A DNA stretch of 64,000 nt, taken from contig CM025854.1 of the NCBI GenBank assembly GCA_003952965.2, positions 20,134,111 through 20,198,110 of the forward strand. The letters are read 5' to 3'. Position 1 is the first letter of the stretch, and the number at the start of each line of letters is the position of its first letter. The translations under genes and the position numbers were made by a program. This document shows, piece after piece, positions 10,796 through 22,020 of this stretch. Source of the stretch: Morella rubra (lineage: Eukaryota; Streptophyta; Magnoliopsida; Fagales; Myricaceae). The notes beneath the pieces were generated by a model. The model was not told where the DNA came from. It did not search any database and saw only the letters and a program-made list of their open reading frames with translations.

Positions 10796-13700
10796 AGTTT
10801 CACTTTTTCCTCCGTTTCACGAGGTTAAAAGGGCCATTAAGGTTTTTTTTTTTTTTTGAACTTTTAGCTAAAAAAACATAAACAGATAAAAAAGAGAGGC
10901 TATCAAACCCTCACCTTTCCCGTTTGGTCGCTTCCTGTCAAAATCACAAGCGAAGATGGCGAGTGTAAATTGACTCCCTTTATGGAGTTAGATTGAGACG
11001 CAACGGAACCATTGCAATTTGACTCGCTTTGTGAAGAAAAAAAAAAGGTGCGCGAAGAATAACGGGACAGAGCGGGCAAGATAAATAATAACGGGACTGG
11101 TTATAATGCGCACCTTGTGCGCACTACGCACTATGAGTGACGGAGAGCATCAACAGGGGAATCTACGGGTCGAGTGCGCATCTAACACTGTAGCGGTACC
11201 ATGTGCAATATACCCCCCGCTAAGAAAATCAACAGGTGGGGGGAATAATTGGGTGTGCTTTACTCGGATGTTTTTCCCACGCAAACATAGGTAGAAGATA
11301 CCGTATTTTGCATCTTGGGTTATATACTTATATATCTCAATAGAAAAAAGAGAATAGAAAGAAGAAAAAAAGTCCTCTACGTAAAAGGTTGGAGCACCAT
11401 AATTGGAGTTTTAGTCTGATTCAAAACTTTGAGTATATTTAGGAGTGTGAATGAATTAGTCTTTAATAACTGTTAACTGTAGATCCTGATTCGATTATCC
11501 ATAATAAGAACTTTTATTACTTACTTGATATATGTGGTGAGAGATCACTGTTCCTATCTATAATTTTTTGTCTCAACCCAATGCATAAAAAGTGTTTCAA
11601 AATTTTCTTTGTTATTAAAAAAAAAATTGAACACAAATAAAAAAAAATTTGATCACTTTCTCACCAACGGAAGTAACTGGCTTCTGTGCATGGAATCTAC
11701 AACTCTAGATATGTTGTCTATTGAATAATAGAATCCAGCAAAACAACTGCTTTCGGTGATTGAAATTAAGCATTTAATTTTAAAGAAGTAATGGCAACAA
11801 CACGCAAAAATGGATACGTGGACGGCTACATAGATAAATAATATGCACAAGAGATGAGAATTCATCTTGATGAGGCAATTAGATGATAAACATACGAGAT
11901 TCATGTATCAATCTTTACATATTTATCACTACATTATATTTTTGCCAACTCTATGTTTATTGTATTCTGAATATTATATTAAAAGCGTGCTTTCAAATCT
12001 ATTTTGTAAAGATATGAATACTTTATGATTATTTGATTGATTTGTGAATGTACGATCAGGTGCGAAGTGAGGAAATAATTTTTAGGGGTCAAAGTATAAT
12101 ATGGTAATTTTTGAGAGTGGCAATATAAAAATAAAATAAAATAAAAAGCCCAAACTATTTTTTTTTCTTAATTTTTGGAGGCCCCCCCGAGTATGATACA
12201 ATTTTACCTGTAATTGGTTATACATATCGTAAATATATATGACAGGGTGGAGTATTTGTATTTTAATGTTTGTAATTACTTACGTCACAATTTAATGTTA
12301 TATATTTCATCCCAACCCATTGTTATTAGGGATAGAAAATGGCTCGTGATAAGTTAACACTTAGGGTCATATTTTGGTCGAATCTCATGAAATACACTTT
12401 CTGAGATAGAAAATTTAATTAATAAAAATAAATTAATATATTTCAGTTTGATCTCATTGTCCTTTTTATGATATCAAAAGCCCAATAAAAAGAAAATTAT
12501 CAGACAAATAAGAGAAGGCGTCAAATAGGAATATTTCAAAATATATTCCGGATAAAAGATCAAACATACTGCCGTTGATAAAATCAAACTTATCATACTG
12601 CTTATCTCATAGCTGAAAGAATTATTGGTGTATCAAAATATAATATTTAATTTACAAAATCTAATCGTTGTAATAATTATACTACTATTGTATGTGAATT
12701 ATCATGACAACTATTACAGCGGGGTCCTCCTTTGGAATTAGGCCACGTTATTCGCTGCAAAATCCTTTTATATGTATAACAGTATATTTCTATCATTTTG
12801 AAATAATAGCCAGCTAGGTCTACGGTTGTGAGCAGGCCACGTCTATAAGTCCGGTCGGAGTGGCGCACCCTAAACTTTCCCTGCGAAAGAGACCCAGCGC
12901 AGAGAAGGTTGACCAAGTTACAGGGAACCCAAACAAACAAAAAAGAAAAGCAATCCTCATCGGGGGCGGTTTAAACCTGGTGCGCATGTTAGTTGTGTCA
13001 GCCACGTCAGTAACCCATGAGCCCCACGGGAGCTGGACACGTGTTGGTCAATTCCTTCCTGTGGCTGAGTTCCGAGTCAGAGTTGGTCGGGGATGGCGCG
13101 GCTGCTGTTTCCCTGTGGGCTTGGTTCACTCACATCTCCCAAACTTTTGGCCAACACTAAGAAACTCCAAAATAAACGCACACAAACTCAGACGCAAATC
13201 CCTCTCTCTCTCTAAAACTTTCTCTCTCCAAAGTTTCTCAACCAACGGTTTTCTGGAAAACCCTAGCATGCTGCAGCCGCCTTCACTGCTCCGAGGCGAC
13301 AGGAGAAGAATATAAGGCACACGGCACACCTGTGAGTTCGTTTATTATTCATCTTCACTTTGAATTTTGAAATTTTATTTGGATTTCTGCTTAGTTGACG
13401 TGAAATTGAAAGGAAGAACAACGAGAAGGAATGAGTGACAAATTGCCTATTCCAGTTTTGTAACGTGGAGCTTCCTGTTCTAAACTTAGGTAGTAAGTGA
13501 TTGTAACTGGACTGAATTGAGAAGATTTTATGTATTAAACAGTTTCTTCGCCTCTATTTTCCCAGCAACCAAACAGTACCGTGTAGATTGTTGTTGTGAT
13601 GAAGTCTTACGTGTTGTGACTTGAAAATTTCAGGGTCAGGAGGATGCTAGTTTCTTTCAGGGTTCAAATATTTAGTGGAAAGGATCAATATATCTGGAAG

Positions 13701-13889
13701 GATAGTTGAATTTTGAAATTCATTGGTTGGGTGCGGTGGTAATTAAGGGGGATAGTGCTGGTGTATATCACTAATGGCAGAAGATGGCCTCCGGATTGGT
13801 GGGCTTTCTTCTGGTTTGGCTGTAATATTGAATGGTGAGGATGGTAGAGACAACTCATCGAAATCCCGTCTTGTTTCATACTGCGATGA
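10796..13889 (+). repeat. left arm of 3.1-kb inverted repeat
   Basis: This arm is the reverse complement of 14481-17577. Paired positions sum to 28373 in the outer part and 28370 in the inner part. The change comes from one 3-bp indel (left AATTTAATTAAT near 12413, right with an extra ATA near 15955). I noticed no other difference in the stretches compared by eye, including homopolymers of equal length such as a 15-base T/A run and a 7-base C/G run. The arm holds the upstream region, leader and first coding codons of an RKP-like gene. Its outer limit is set by the gap, so it may be longer. Confidence 0.95.
13200..13772 (+). promoter_or_regulatory. RKP-type leader and 5'UTR intron (copied in both arms)
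   Basis: A CT-rich stretch (13200-13230) is followed by a likely leader exon ending near 13330 (CACCTGTGAGTTCG, a candidate donor) and an intron ending at TGAAAATTTCAG (about 13633) before the ATG at 13774. The mirror image lies at about 14598-15170 in the right arm. If both copies keep promoter activity, the locus could be transcribed towards its own centre from both sides. Confidence 0.45.
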
Positions 13890-13980
13890 TATTTTTGTCA
13901 CCCAATCTGATGGAGCAACTCTTGAATATGTTTTTTGCCTCCCAAACATCAAATTCGTCCATAGCCTCTCCGTATTTTAA
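13774..13980 (+). pseudogene. RKP (KPC1-like E3 ligase) 5' fragment, left copy
   Basis: The frame opens MAEDGLRIGGLSSGLAVIL and continues NGEDGRDNSSKSRLVSYCDD. This is the start I recall for RKP, a plant SPRY- and RING-domain E3 ubiquitin ligase of more than 1200 residues related to KPC1 and implicated in turnover of CDK inhibitors. A leader exon, a 5'UTR intron (donor near 13330, acceptor at about 13633) and a CT-rich promoter precede it. Beyond the repeat arm similarity continues (TLEYVFCLPN matches the RKP TLEYVFGLPN) but in broken frames, and ends by about 13970. The SPRY and RING parts are absent. It is a truncated, decayed 5' end and cannot encode an enzyme. Confidence 0.7.
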
Positions 13981-14480
13981 CATAATGTGAATACAAGTTT
14001 GCCACCCAGCCCTCAGCAAGTACATAACGTCGTGAAAACAAAATCTCTAAATATAATACACTCCTTCTGAACTAGCGCTGTATAAATTGTTTTTTGTGAG
14101 AGCAAAGAAAGTGGAATAAGAGCTGTCAATCTGAATTCAAATCTTATGGGGCGATGGTGCCCATAGCTGGTAGAAAACCCTAACAGAAGGGAGAGGAATG
14201 CTACTTTTTAAGAAAAATAAAGAAAAATAAAATAAAAGAAAATATATTATGACTTAGTTTCAAATAATCATTTATAATAATAATAGACATTAATTTAGAA
14301 TTGATAGAGTAAATAATCTTATGGTACGACAGATAGAGCAATCTTTTTGAAGTCCGTCCTTGTGCCCTGTTACATTACAAACATACTTTCAAGAGCTAAT
14401 AGGGTGGGTGTTAGTAGGTGTATGGTTTACGTGATGTGTCGCTTAATTCTCCTACAGTATTGTTGGGTTGCACAAAAGAT

Positions 14481-14596
14481 TCATCGCAGTATGAAACAAG
14501 ACGGGATTTCGATGAGTTGTCTCTACCATCCTCACCATTCAATATTACAGCCAAACCAGAAGAAAGCCCACCAATCCGGAGGCCATCTTCTGCCAT
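14481..14596 (-). pseudogene. RKP 5' fragment, right (inverted) copy
   Basis: Same start as the left copy (MAEDGLRIGG to LVSYCD) on the opposite strand inside the right arm. RKP similarity stops exactly at the arm edge. The left copy continues about 70-80 bp further, so the right copy looks like the derived one. The two fragments are convergent, so transcription from either copied promoter would run through the loop into the opposite arm. Confidence 0.68.
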
Positions 14597-17577
14597 TAGT
14601 GATATACACCAGCACTATCCCCCTTAATTACCACCGCACCCAACCAATGAATTTCAAAATTCAACTATCCTTCCAGATATATTGATCCTTTCCACTAAAT
14701 ATTTGAACCCTGAAAGAAACTAGCATCCTCCTGACCCTGAAATTTTCAAGTCACAACACGTAAGACTTCATCACAACAACAATCTACACGGTACTGTTTG
14801 GTTGCTGGGAAAATAGAGGCGAAGAAACTGTTTAATACATAAAATCTTCTCAATTCAGTCCAGTTACAATCACTTACTACCTAAGTTTAGAACAGGAAGC
14901 TCCACGTTACAAAACTGGAATAGGCAATTTGTCACTCATTCCTTCTCGTTGTTCTTCCTTTCAATTTCACGTCAACTAAGCAGAAATCCAAATAAAATTT
15001 CAAAATTCAAAGTGAAGATGAATAATAAACGAACTCACAGGTGTGCCGTGTGCCTTATATTCTTCTCCTGTCGCCTCGGAGCAGTGAAGGCGGCTGCAGC
15101 ATGCTAGGGTTTTCCAGAAAACCGTTGGTTGAGAAACTTTGGAGAGAGAAAGTTTTAGAGAGAGAGAGGGATTTGCGTCTGAGTTTGTGTGCGTTTATTT
15201 TGGAGTTTCTTAGTGTTGGCCAAAAGTTTGGGAGATGTGAGTGAACCAAGCCCACAGGGAAACAGCAGCCGCGCCATCCCCGACCAACTCTGACTCGGAA
15301 CTCAGCCACAGGAAGGAATTGACCAACACGTGTCCAGCTCCCGTGGGGCTCATGGGTTACTGACGTGGCTGACACAACTAACATGCGCACCAGGTTTAAA
15401 CCGCCCCCGATGAGGATTGCTTTTCTTTTTTGTTTGTTTGGGTTCCCTGTAACTTGGTCAACCTTCTCTGCGCTGGGTCTCTTTCGCAGGGAAAGTTTAG
15501 GGTGCGCCACTCCGACCGGACTTATAGACGTGGCCTGCTCACAACCGTAGACCTAGCTGGCTATTATTTCAAAATGATAGAAATATACTGTTATACATAT
15601 AAAAGGATTTTGCAGCGAATAACGTGGCCTAATTCCAAAGGAGGACCCCGCTGTAATAGTTGTCATGATAATTCACATACAATAGTAGTATAATTATTAC
15701 AACGATTAGATTTTGTAAATTAAATATTATATTTTGATACACCAATAATTCTTTCAGCTATGAGATAAGCAGTATGATAAGTTTGATTTTATCAACGGCA
15801 GTATGTTTGATCTTTTATCCGGAATATATTTTGAAATATTCCTATTTGACGCCTTCTCTTATTTGTCTGATAATTTTCTTTTTATTGGGCTTTTGATATC
15901 ATAAAAAGGACAATGAGATCAAACTGAAATATATTAATTTATTTTTATTAATTATTAAATTTTCTATCTCAGAAAGTGTATTTCATGAGATTCGACCAAA
16001 ATATGACCCTAAGTGTTAACTTATCACGAGCCATTTTCTATCCCTAATAACAATGGGTTGGGATGAAATATATAACATTAAATTGTGACGTAAGTAATTA
16101 CAAACATTAAAATACAAATACTCCACCCTGTCATATATATTTACGATATGTATAACCAATTACAGGTAAAATTGTATCATACTCGGGGGGGCCTCCAAAA
16201 ATTAAGAAAAAAAAATAGTTTGGGCTTTTTATTTTATTTTATTTTTATATTGCCACTCTCAAAAATTACCATATTATACTTTGACCCCTAAAAATTATTT
16301 CCTCACTTCGCACCTGATCGTACATTCACAAATCAATCAAATAATCATAAAGTATTCATATCTTTACAAAATAGATTTGAAAGCACGCTTTTAATATAAT
16401 ATTCAGAATACAATAAACATAGAGTTGGCAAAAATATAATGTAGTGATAAATATGTAAAGATTGATACATGAATCTCGTATGTTTATCATCTAATTGCCT
16501 CATCAAGATGAATTCTCATCTCTTGTGCATATTATTTATCTATGTAGCCGTCCACGTATCCATTTTTGCGTGTTGTTGCCATTACTTCTTTAAAATTAAA
16601 TGCTTAATTTCAATCACCGAAAGCAGTTGTTTTGCTGGATTCTATTATTCAATAGACAACATATCTAGAGTTGTAGATTCCATGCACAGAAGCCAGTTAC
16701 TTCCGTTGGTGAGAAAGTGATCAAATTTTTTTTTATTTGTGTTCAATTTTTTTTTTAATAACAAAGAAAATTTTGAAACACTTTTTATGCATTGGGTTGA
16801 GACAAAAAATTATAGATAGGAACAGTGATCTCTCACCACATATATCAAGTAAGTAATAAAAGTTCTTATTATGGATAATCGAATCAGGATCTACAGTTAA
16901 CAGTTATTAAAGACTAATTCATTCACACTCCTAAATATACTCAAAGTTTTGAATCAGACTAAAACTCCAATTATGGTGCTCCAACCTTTTACGTAGAGGA
17001 CTTTTTTTCTTCTTTCTATTCTCTTTTTTCTATTGAGATATATAAGTATATAACCCAAGATGCAAAATACGGTATCTTCTACCTATGTTTGCGTGGGAAA
17101 AACATCCGAGTAAAGCACACCCAATTATTCCCCCCACCTGTTGATTTTCTTAGCGGGGGGTATATTGCACATGGTACCGCTACAGTGTTAGATGCGCACT
17201 CGACCCGTAGATTCCCCTGTTGATGCTCTCCGTCACTCATAGTGCGTAGTGCGCACAAGGTGCGCATTATAACCAGTCCCGTTATTATTTATCTTGCCCG
17301 CTCTGTCCCGTTATTCTTCGCGCACCTTTTTTTTTTCTTCACAAAGCGAGTCAAATTGCAATGGTTCCGTTGCGTCTCAATCTAACTCCATAAAGGGAGT
17401 CAATTTACACTCGCCATCTTCGCTTGTGATTTTGACAGGAAGCGACCAAACGGGAAAGGTGAGGGTTTGATAGCCTCTCTTTTTTATCTGTTTATGTTTT
17501 TTTAGCTAAAAGTTCAAAAAAAAAAAAAAACCTTAATGGCCCTTTTAACCTCGTGAAACGGAGGAAAAAGTGAAACT
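14481..17577 (-). repeat. right arm of 3.1-kb inverted repeat
   Basis: Inverted copy of 10796-13889. The inner edge is sharp: similarity stops after the bases for the codons SYCD of the RKP-like gene. The outer edge reaches 17577, where the partner runs into the assembly gap. The loop between the arms (13890-14480, 591 bp) is single copy in this window. Confidence 0.95.
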
Positions 17578-18093
17578 TCGAGAAGTGAGTTAAGCTATAG
17601 GATAACCCTTGTTAAGACTCTGGTCTTGGTATAGGTTTAAAATTTCATTAGCATTGTTATCAATTTTTTGAAATCACTCTCAGGGTTTATTGGTCCCGTA
17701 ATTATTTATTTTGTGTGGTAAACAGATTATACAAATTCTGAGATTAGTTGTCGTATATGAGACTGTATATATTCTGAGATTAGTTAAAATACGTATATGC
17801 TGATTCAAACACTCTATAAGAAAAAAAGAAAGTTAAATCGTAATTACTTCAACTTTTGTCTTGCAATAATTTTCATCTTTCTACAGCCCCTAAGCTTTCT
17901 TTACGTGTTTTCTTTGCATATGATCTATTTCCTCGTGTTTGACGGAAGGGAAAGAATAAATAAATAGAAAAAATAGAAAAACAACAATGGGGGACAAGAT
18001 TCTGAAACTTGTGGACTCGTGTTTCTGTTCCTTGTGGGACTAGACGACTATGCGGTAGGTTTTCTTGGAGGCAAGTCATCAAAGGTGGGAGAG

Positions 18094-18817
18094 CAGTGGC
18101 GGATCCATATCAAAATTCATGGGGTCAAACTTTAAATGATAAATTATAAGAAATTTTTATTTCATTTATAATATAAAAAATTGTCTTAAGTTATAATATC
18201 AAAAATTAAAAATTAAAAATATTAAAAATATTAGAATACACGTACCGTATTATGTATTATGATTGAGACGACTCTATACTATGAGTATTAGACGACTCTA
18301 CGTTGCGTGGCTTTCTTATCACAAACTTATTCATTATCTAAATAAAATAAAATAAAGTGAAGACAATTAATCAATTGGATCACAACTCAAAAAATCAAAT
18401 TCAATATAATTAATTCAAATCCAAATTTAATCTAATTACATTGCATTCAATTGACATTACAATCAAATTAATTAAAAATGATACTACTAAAAAATCCTCA
18501 ATTTTCACGAAATGTCAAAATCCCTAATTTAAATCCAAATTACAATCTAAGTACGTTTATTTCTTAGGTTTTATTTATAAATTGGAACTGCTTCTCGAAG
18601 TGTATCGAGAATCTTTCTGGATAGTAAAGACCTTGTAGAGTGTCCGTTTTGTTTGAGTTGAATTGCAAGTTGCCGAAGTTGGCTATTGGCAACGGCTGAT
18701 GGGGATCGGGCTCCTGTAGGCCCAGGCTAATTTATGAAAAAAAAAAAATTATATGTAATTTTTTTTTTTAAATAGTGCAATGGGTGGTGGCCACCACCCC
18801 TTGGATCCGCCCCACTG
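18094..18817 (+). mobile_element. hAT-like non-autonomous element 1
   Basis: The ends are CAGTGGCGGATCC and GGATCCGCCCCACTG, short imperfect terminal inverted repeats. It is flanked by a perfect 8-bp target duplication TGGGAGAG (18086-18093 and 18818-18825), the length typical of hAT transposons. The 724-bp interior is AT-rich with no transposase. A GGCCCAGGC motif and an A/T tract near the right end also occur in element 2. Confidence 0.88.
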
Positions 18818-19376
18818 TGGGAGAGGGAATCTTTTATGGATACGAAGGACAAACTCCGTCTTGGTTAAGTTTACGAGGTTAATTTCACCAACACAAAAAC
18901 ATCGGTGGATTTTTCAACTGGTTATTTGTTTGTTTTTTTCTCTGTTGTCTCTCTCAGCCAACTGTTAATACCATGGAAGTTGGATTCGAGCTTCTCAGCA
19001 AAGATTGTCTTGTTTGAATAGTCATTCCACAGAAACCAAGTGGGCATGCACGGTCGGTTTCTAGCCATTGGTCAAGTGGGGCTTTGATGAACAAACTGAA
19101 CTTCCTCTAAGAGTCGTGCTGATTCCCAAGTTGAGAGGGTCAGAAAAATGATACTTCCCAGCCCAACCACTTCTTGCATGGAAATATATTCCTTCTGTGA
19201 TTACGGATTTCATTCGACCTTTCTCCCATCATGGTGTTTGCTATAAAAAATTAGTTGTTGGTATATTTTGTATAATAAAAATAAGGAAAACATGAATTGT
19301 TCGCCCGAATGGGCCACATGTCATTTTGAGTCTTCAAACTAACAAGTTCATCATATTAATTTTCTAAACTGCTAAG

Positions 19377-20266
19377 GGCTTGTTTGGAAAATAGTTTAGG
19401 TTTAGTTTTTAAGTTTAAATTTCAAATTTCAAATTTTAAGATTAAAATATTATTTGTTGTAAGGATTTGTTTGGTTGATTAAGATTTAGAATGATTTGTA
19501 TTTATATTTATATTTTATTAAATTAAATTTAAATTATTATTATATGTATTCAAAAAAAAATAAAAATAAAAAATTCAAATAAAATATATCATTCAAAAAA
19601 TAAGTAGAAAATGATTTCATAAATATAAAAATAGATAAAATATCAAACTAATAAAAAAAAATTATAAATTAAAAAATAAGATAAAAATCGTGCAAAATTT
19701 TATAAAACAAATTAAATTTTAAAAAATAATAAAAACTGTAAATTCAAAAAAAAATTGATTACAATTTTCAAAAATAAAAACTTAACAATAATTAGTGTAT
19801 ATAATCACTACCATAATTTTGTTTACATCAATGCTCGATGTGTAAAGAAAGTAAGATCCTATGTGTCCTTTGCACATCTTTGTTGAACGCCCATGAGTTT
19901 TCCTTTAGTAGCCTTCCGCAAACAAATACAATTGCAGCTATCCTATTTGCTGTAGTGCGAATCTATCCCCCACTGTTATAGCCTCTCCTTGAAGTAGCGC
20001 TTTAGGGGACTTCATGCATGGAGGAAGGGAAGCCGATTCAAAAAGTTAGAGAAGGCCAAGGGTACAGACCAAAGTGTTCTTTTTCTTTATTTTTCTGTGT
20101 AGTGCAGAGCAAATTAAGAGATGCCTTGACCCCCTGGACCTATTGCGAATATTAATTGAGATGTACTATCGGAAGTGATAGCACTGGTCATTCGTTGGTG
20201 GACGAACATGCATACAAGCTACAACCTAATCTTTCAACTTTAATATATGCAAGAAACATGCTAAAA

Positions 20267-20299
<33 letters not shown>

Positions 20300-20866
20300 A
20301 CTACAACATCTTGATTTGTTCAGAAAATAAAAACAATTAAAACATCTTAGTAATTTGTGCAATTTATAATAAATTAGAATCGTGATTGTACAACTATCTG
20401 TTGCTTTTAAGTTAGCTATTGGATGCTGTAAATGATTGTAATAATTTTGATAATGATTATATTTGCTAATTATTGTTAAGTTTTTATTTTGAAAATTTTA
20501 ATCAATTTTTTTGAATTTATAGTTTTTTTGTTTTTGTAAAATTTTATTTGTTTTATAAAATTTTGCACAATTTTTATCTTGTCTTTTTATTTGTAAGAAT
20601 ATTTTTTATTCGTTTGATATTTTATCTATTTTTATAATTTTTATATTATGAAACCATTTTTTATTATTTTTTGAATTCAATTTATTTTATTTTTTTATTT
20701 TTTTATATTTTAATAAATAAAACTATAATATTATTTAATTTAATAAAATATAAATGATTTCAAATCTTAATCAACCAAACAAACCCTTACAACAAAATAA
20801 TATTTTAATCTTAAAATTTGAAATTTGAAATTTAAACTAAAAACCAAAACCCTTTTCCAACCAAGC
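19377..20866. mobile_element. fold-back element with about 420-bp inverted arms
   Basis: The left arm (about 19377-19810) begins GGCTTGTTTGGAAAATAG. The right arm (about 20451-20866) is its diverged reverse complement, ending CTTTTCCAACCAAGC. The AT-rich arms share a series of words such as AAATTTCAAATTTCAAAT and AACTTAACAATAATTAG. The 640-bp centre is unrelated and holds an (AC)n run. No transposase and no clear target duplication were found, so the superfamily is open. Confidence 0.7.
20266..20293 (+). repeat. (AC)14 microsatellite
   Basis: Uninterrupted AC repeat in the central part of the fold-back element, followed by ATATAT. Confidence 0.9.
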
Positions 20867-21050
20867 AGATTGTTAAAATTTTAGGGTGTTGGAATTGGTG
20901 AAAAAGTGAAGAAAATAAATGATTTGAATGGATTTGTTTATATTTATTTGGAGTGAAAAGTAATGATTTGATAGGGAGAGAGAGAAATTTGGAGAGTTAT
21001 TTTATTAGGATGAAAATTTTTAGGGCCCAAAATTTTGACTTCCAAACATC
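20865..21050 (+). mobile_element. MITE family A, copy 1
   Basis: A unit of about 186 bp beginning GCAGATTGTTAAAATTTTAG and ending GACTTCCAAACATC, abutting the fold-back element. It is the reverse complement, with divergence, of the unit at 27765-27950 (shared words include TATTTATTTGGAGTGAAAAG). It is non-coding; target duplications were not resolved. Confidence 0.65.
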
Positions 21051-21526
21051 AATCAATCAACATTAACATTGTCATAGGATCTAACAATCAATATTGTGCC
21101 ACGTAGCTAATTTTATACACATTTCAACCATATGATCTTATTAGAAAAAGAAATTGATGCATTTTGATAGTTTGATGGCTAAAGGAGATGAAATTCATAG
21201 TTTTGACCAATAAAATGACATTTGGATGATAATTTTAGGAGGCTAAAAGTGAAGATCCCTATAAAAATAATCTATCTCAATTATATCAAAGTGTAATGTA
21301 CTGTTGCAAATGAACACTTTGCAAGTGCAAAGACACCCGATATGCAAAACATCATAAGATTTTTAACGTTCTAAAGTATTGAATATGCATGTGTAAGAGC
21401 GTAAATAAGTTGAGTTAACCATTCGACCCAAACATATATACTAAGTTTTTATGTTGAATGATGTCTTTATATGTTGTCCTATCATAAACCAACTCTAAAA
21501 TATCCCGCAATGTACATCTCTCCAAC

Positions 21527-22012
21527 CAGTGGCGGATCAGGGGCGGCCCTGGGCGGCCGCCACCCATTGCACCGCCCAAAATAAAAATTTATATGTAATT
21601 TTTTTTTTTTGCCTGGACCTCTGGGGGCCCGATCCCCATAGACCCAGGCCAACCCTCCTCCTCCTCCTCTTCTTCTTCTTCTTCTTCTTCTTCAGCTTCA
21701 TCTGCTTCTTCTTCTTCTTCTTCTTCTTCTTCTCTTCTTCTTCTCTTCTGCTTCTGCTTCTCCTTCTGCTTCTTCTTCTTCTCCTTCTTCTGCTTCTCCT
21801 TCTCCTTCTCCTCCTCCTCCTCCTCCTTCCTCCTTCTCTTCTTTCCTTCTTCTCCTCCTTCCTCCTTTCCTTCTTCTGCTTCTCCTTTCTCCTCTCTCTC
21901 TCTCCTCCTCCTCCTCCTCCTTCTTCTTCTTCTTCTTCTTCTACTTCTTCACGGCTTCAGTGGCAGGTGAAAAATTCGACTCTCATGAATTTTGATCCTA
22001 GATCCGCCACTG
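21527..22012 (-). mobile_element. hAT-like non-autonomous element 2
   Basis: Its ends CAGTGGCGGATC and GATCCGCCACTG match element 1, but the shared end module (TTATATGTAATTTTT, then GGCCCAGGC-type words) lies at the left, so it is in the opposite orientation. A perfect 8-bp target duplication TCTCCAAC flanks it (21519-21526 and 22013-22020). The 486-bp element contains about 300 bp of CTT/CTC repeat. No transposase is present. Confidence 0.88.
21650..21952 (+). repeat. CTT/CTC-rich microsatellite inside hAT element 2
   Basis: About 300 bp of interrupted TTC, CTC and CTG triplets. It creates a long open frame of serine and leucine codons that is a by-product of the repeat, not a gene. Confidence 0.9.
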
Positions 22013-22020
22013 TCTCCAAC

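Noticed and set aside
9694-10859. Long open frames across the gap
   Set aside because: They consist of undetermined bases.
12860-13315. 151-codon frame and its mirror image at 15055-15510
   Set aside because: It lies in the RKP upstream and leader region. It is duplicated only because the whole arm is duplicated, and no family resemblance is seen.
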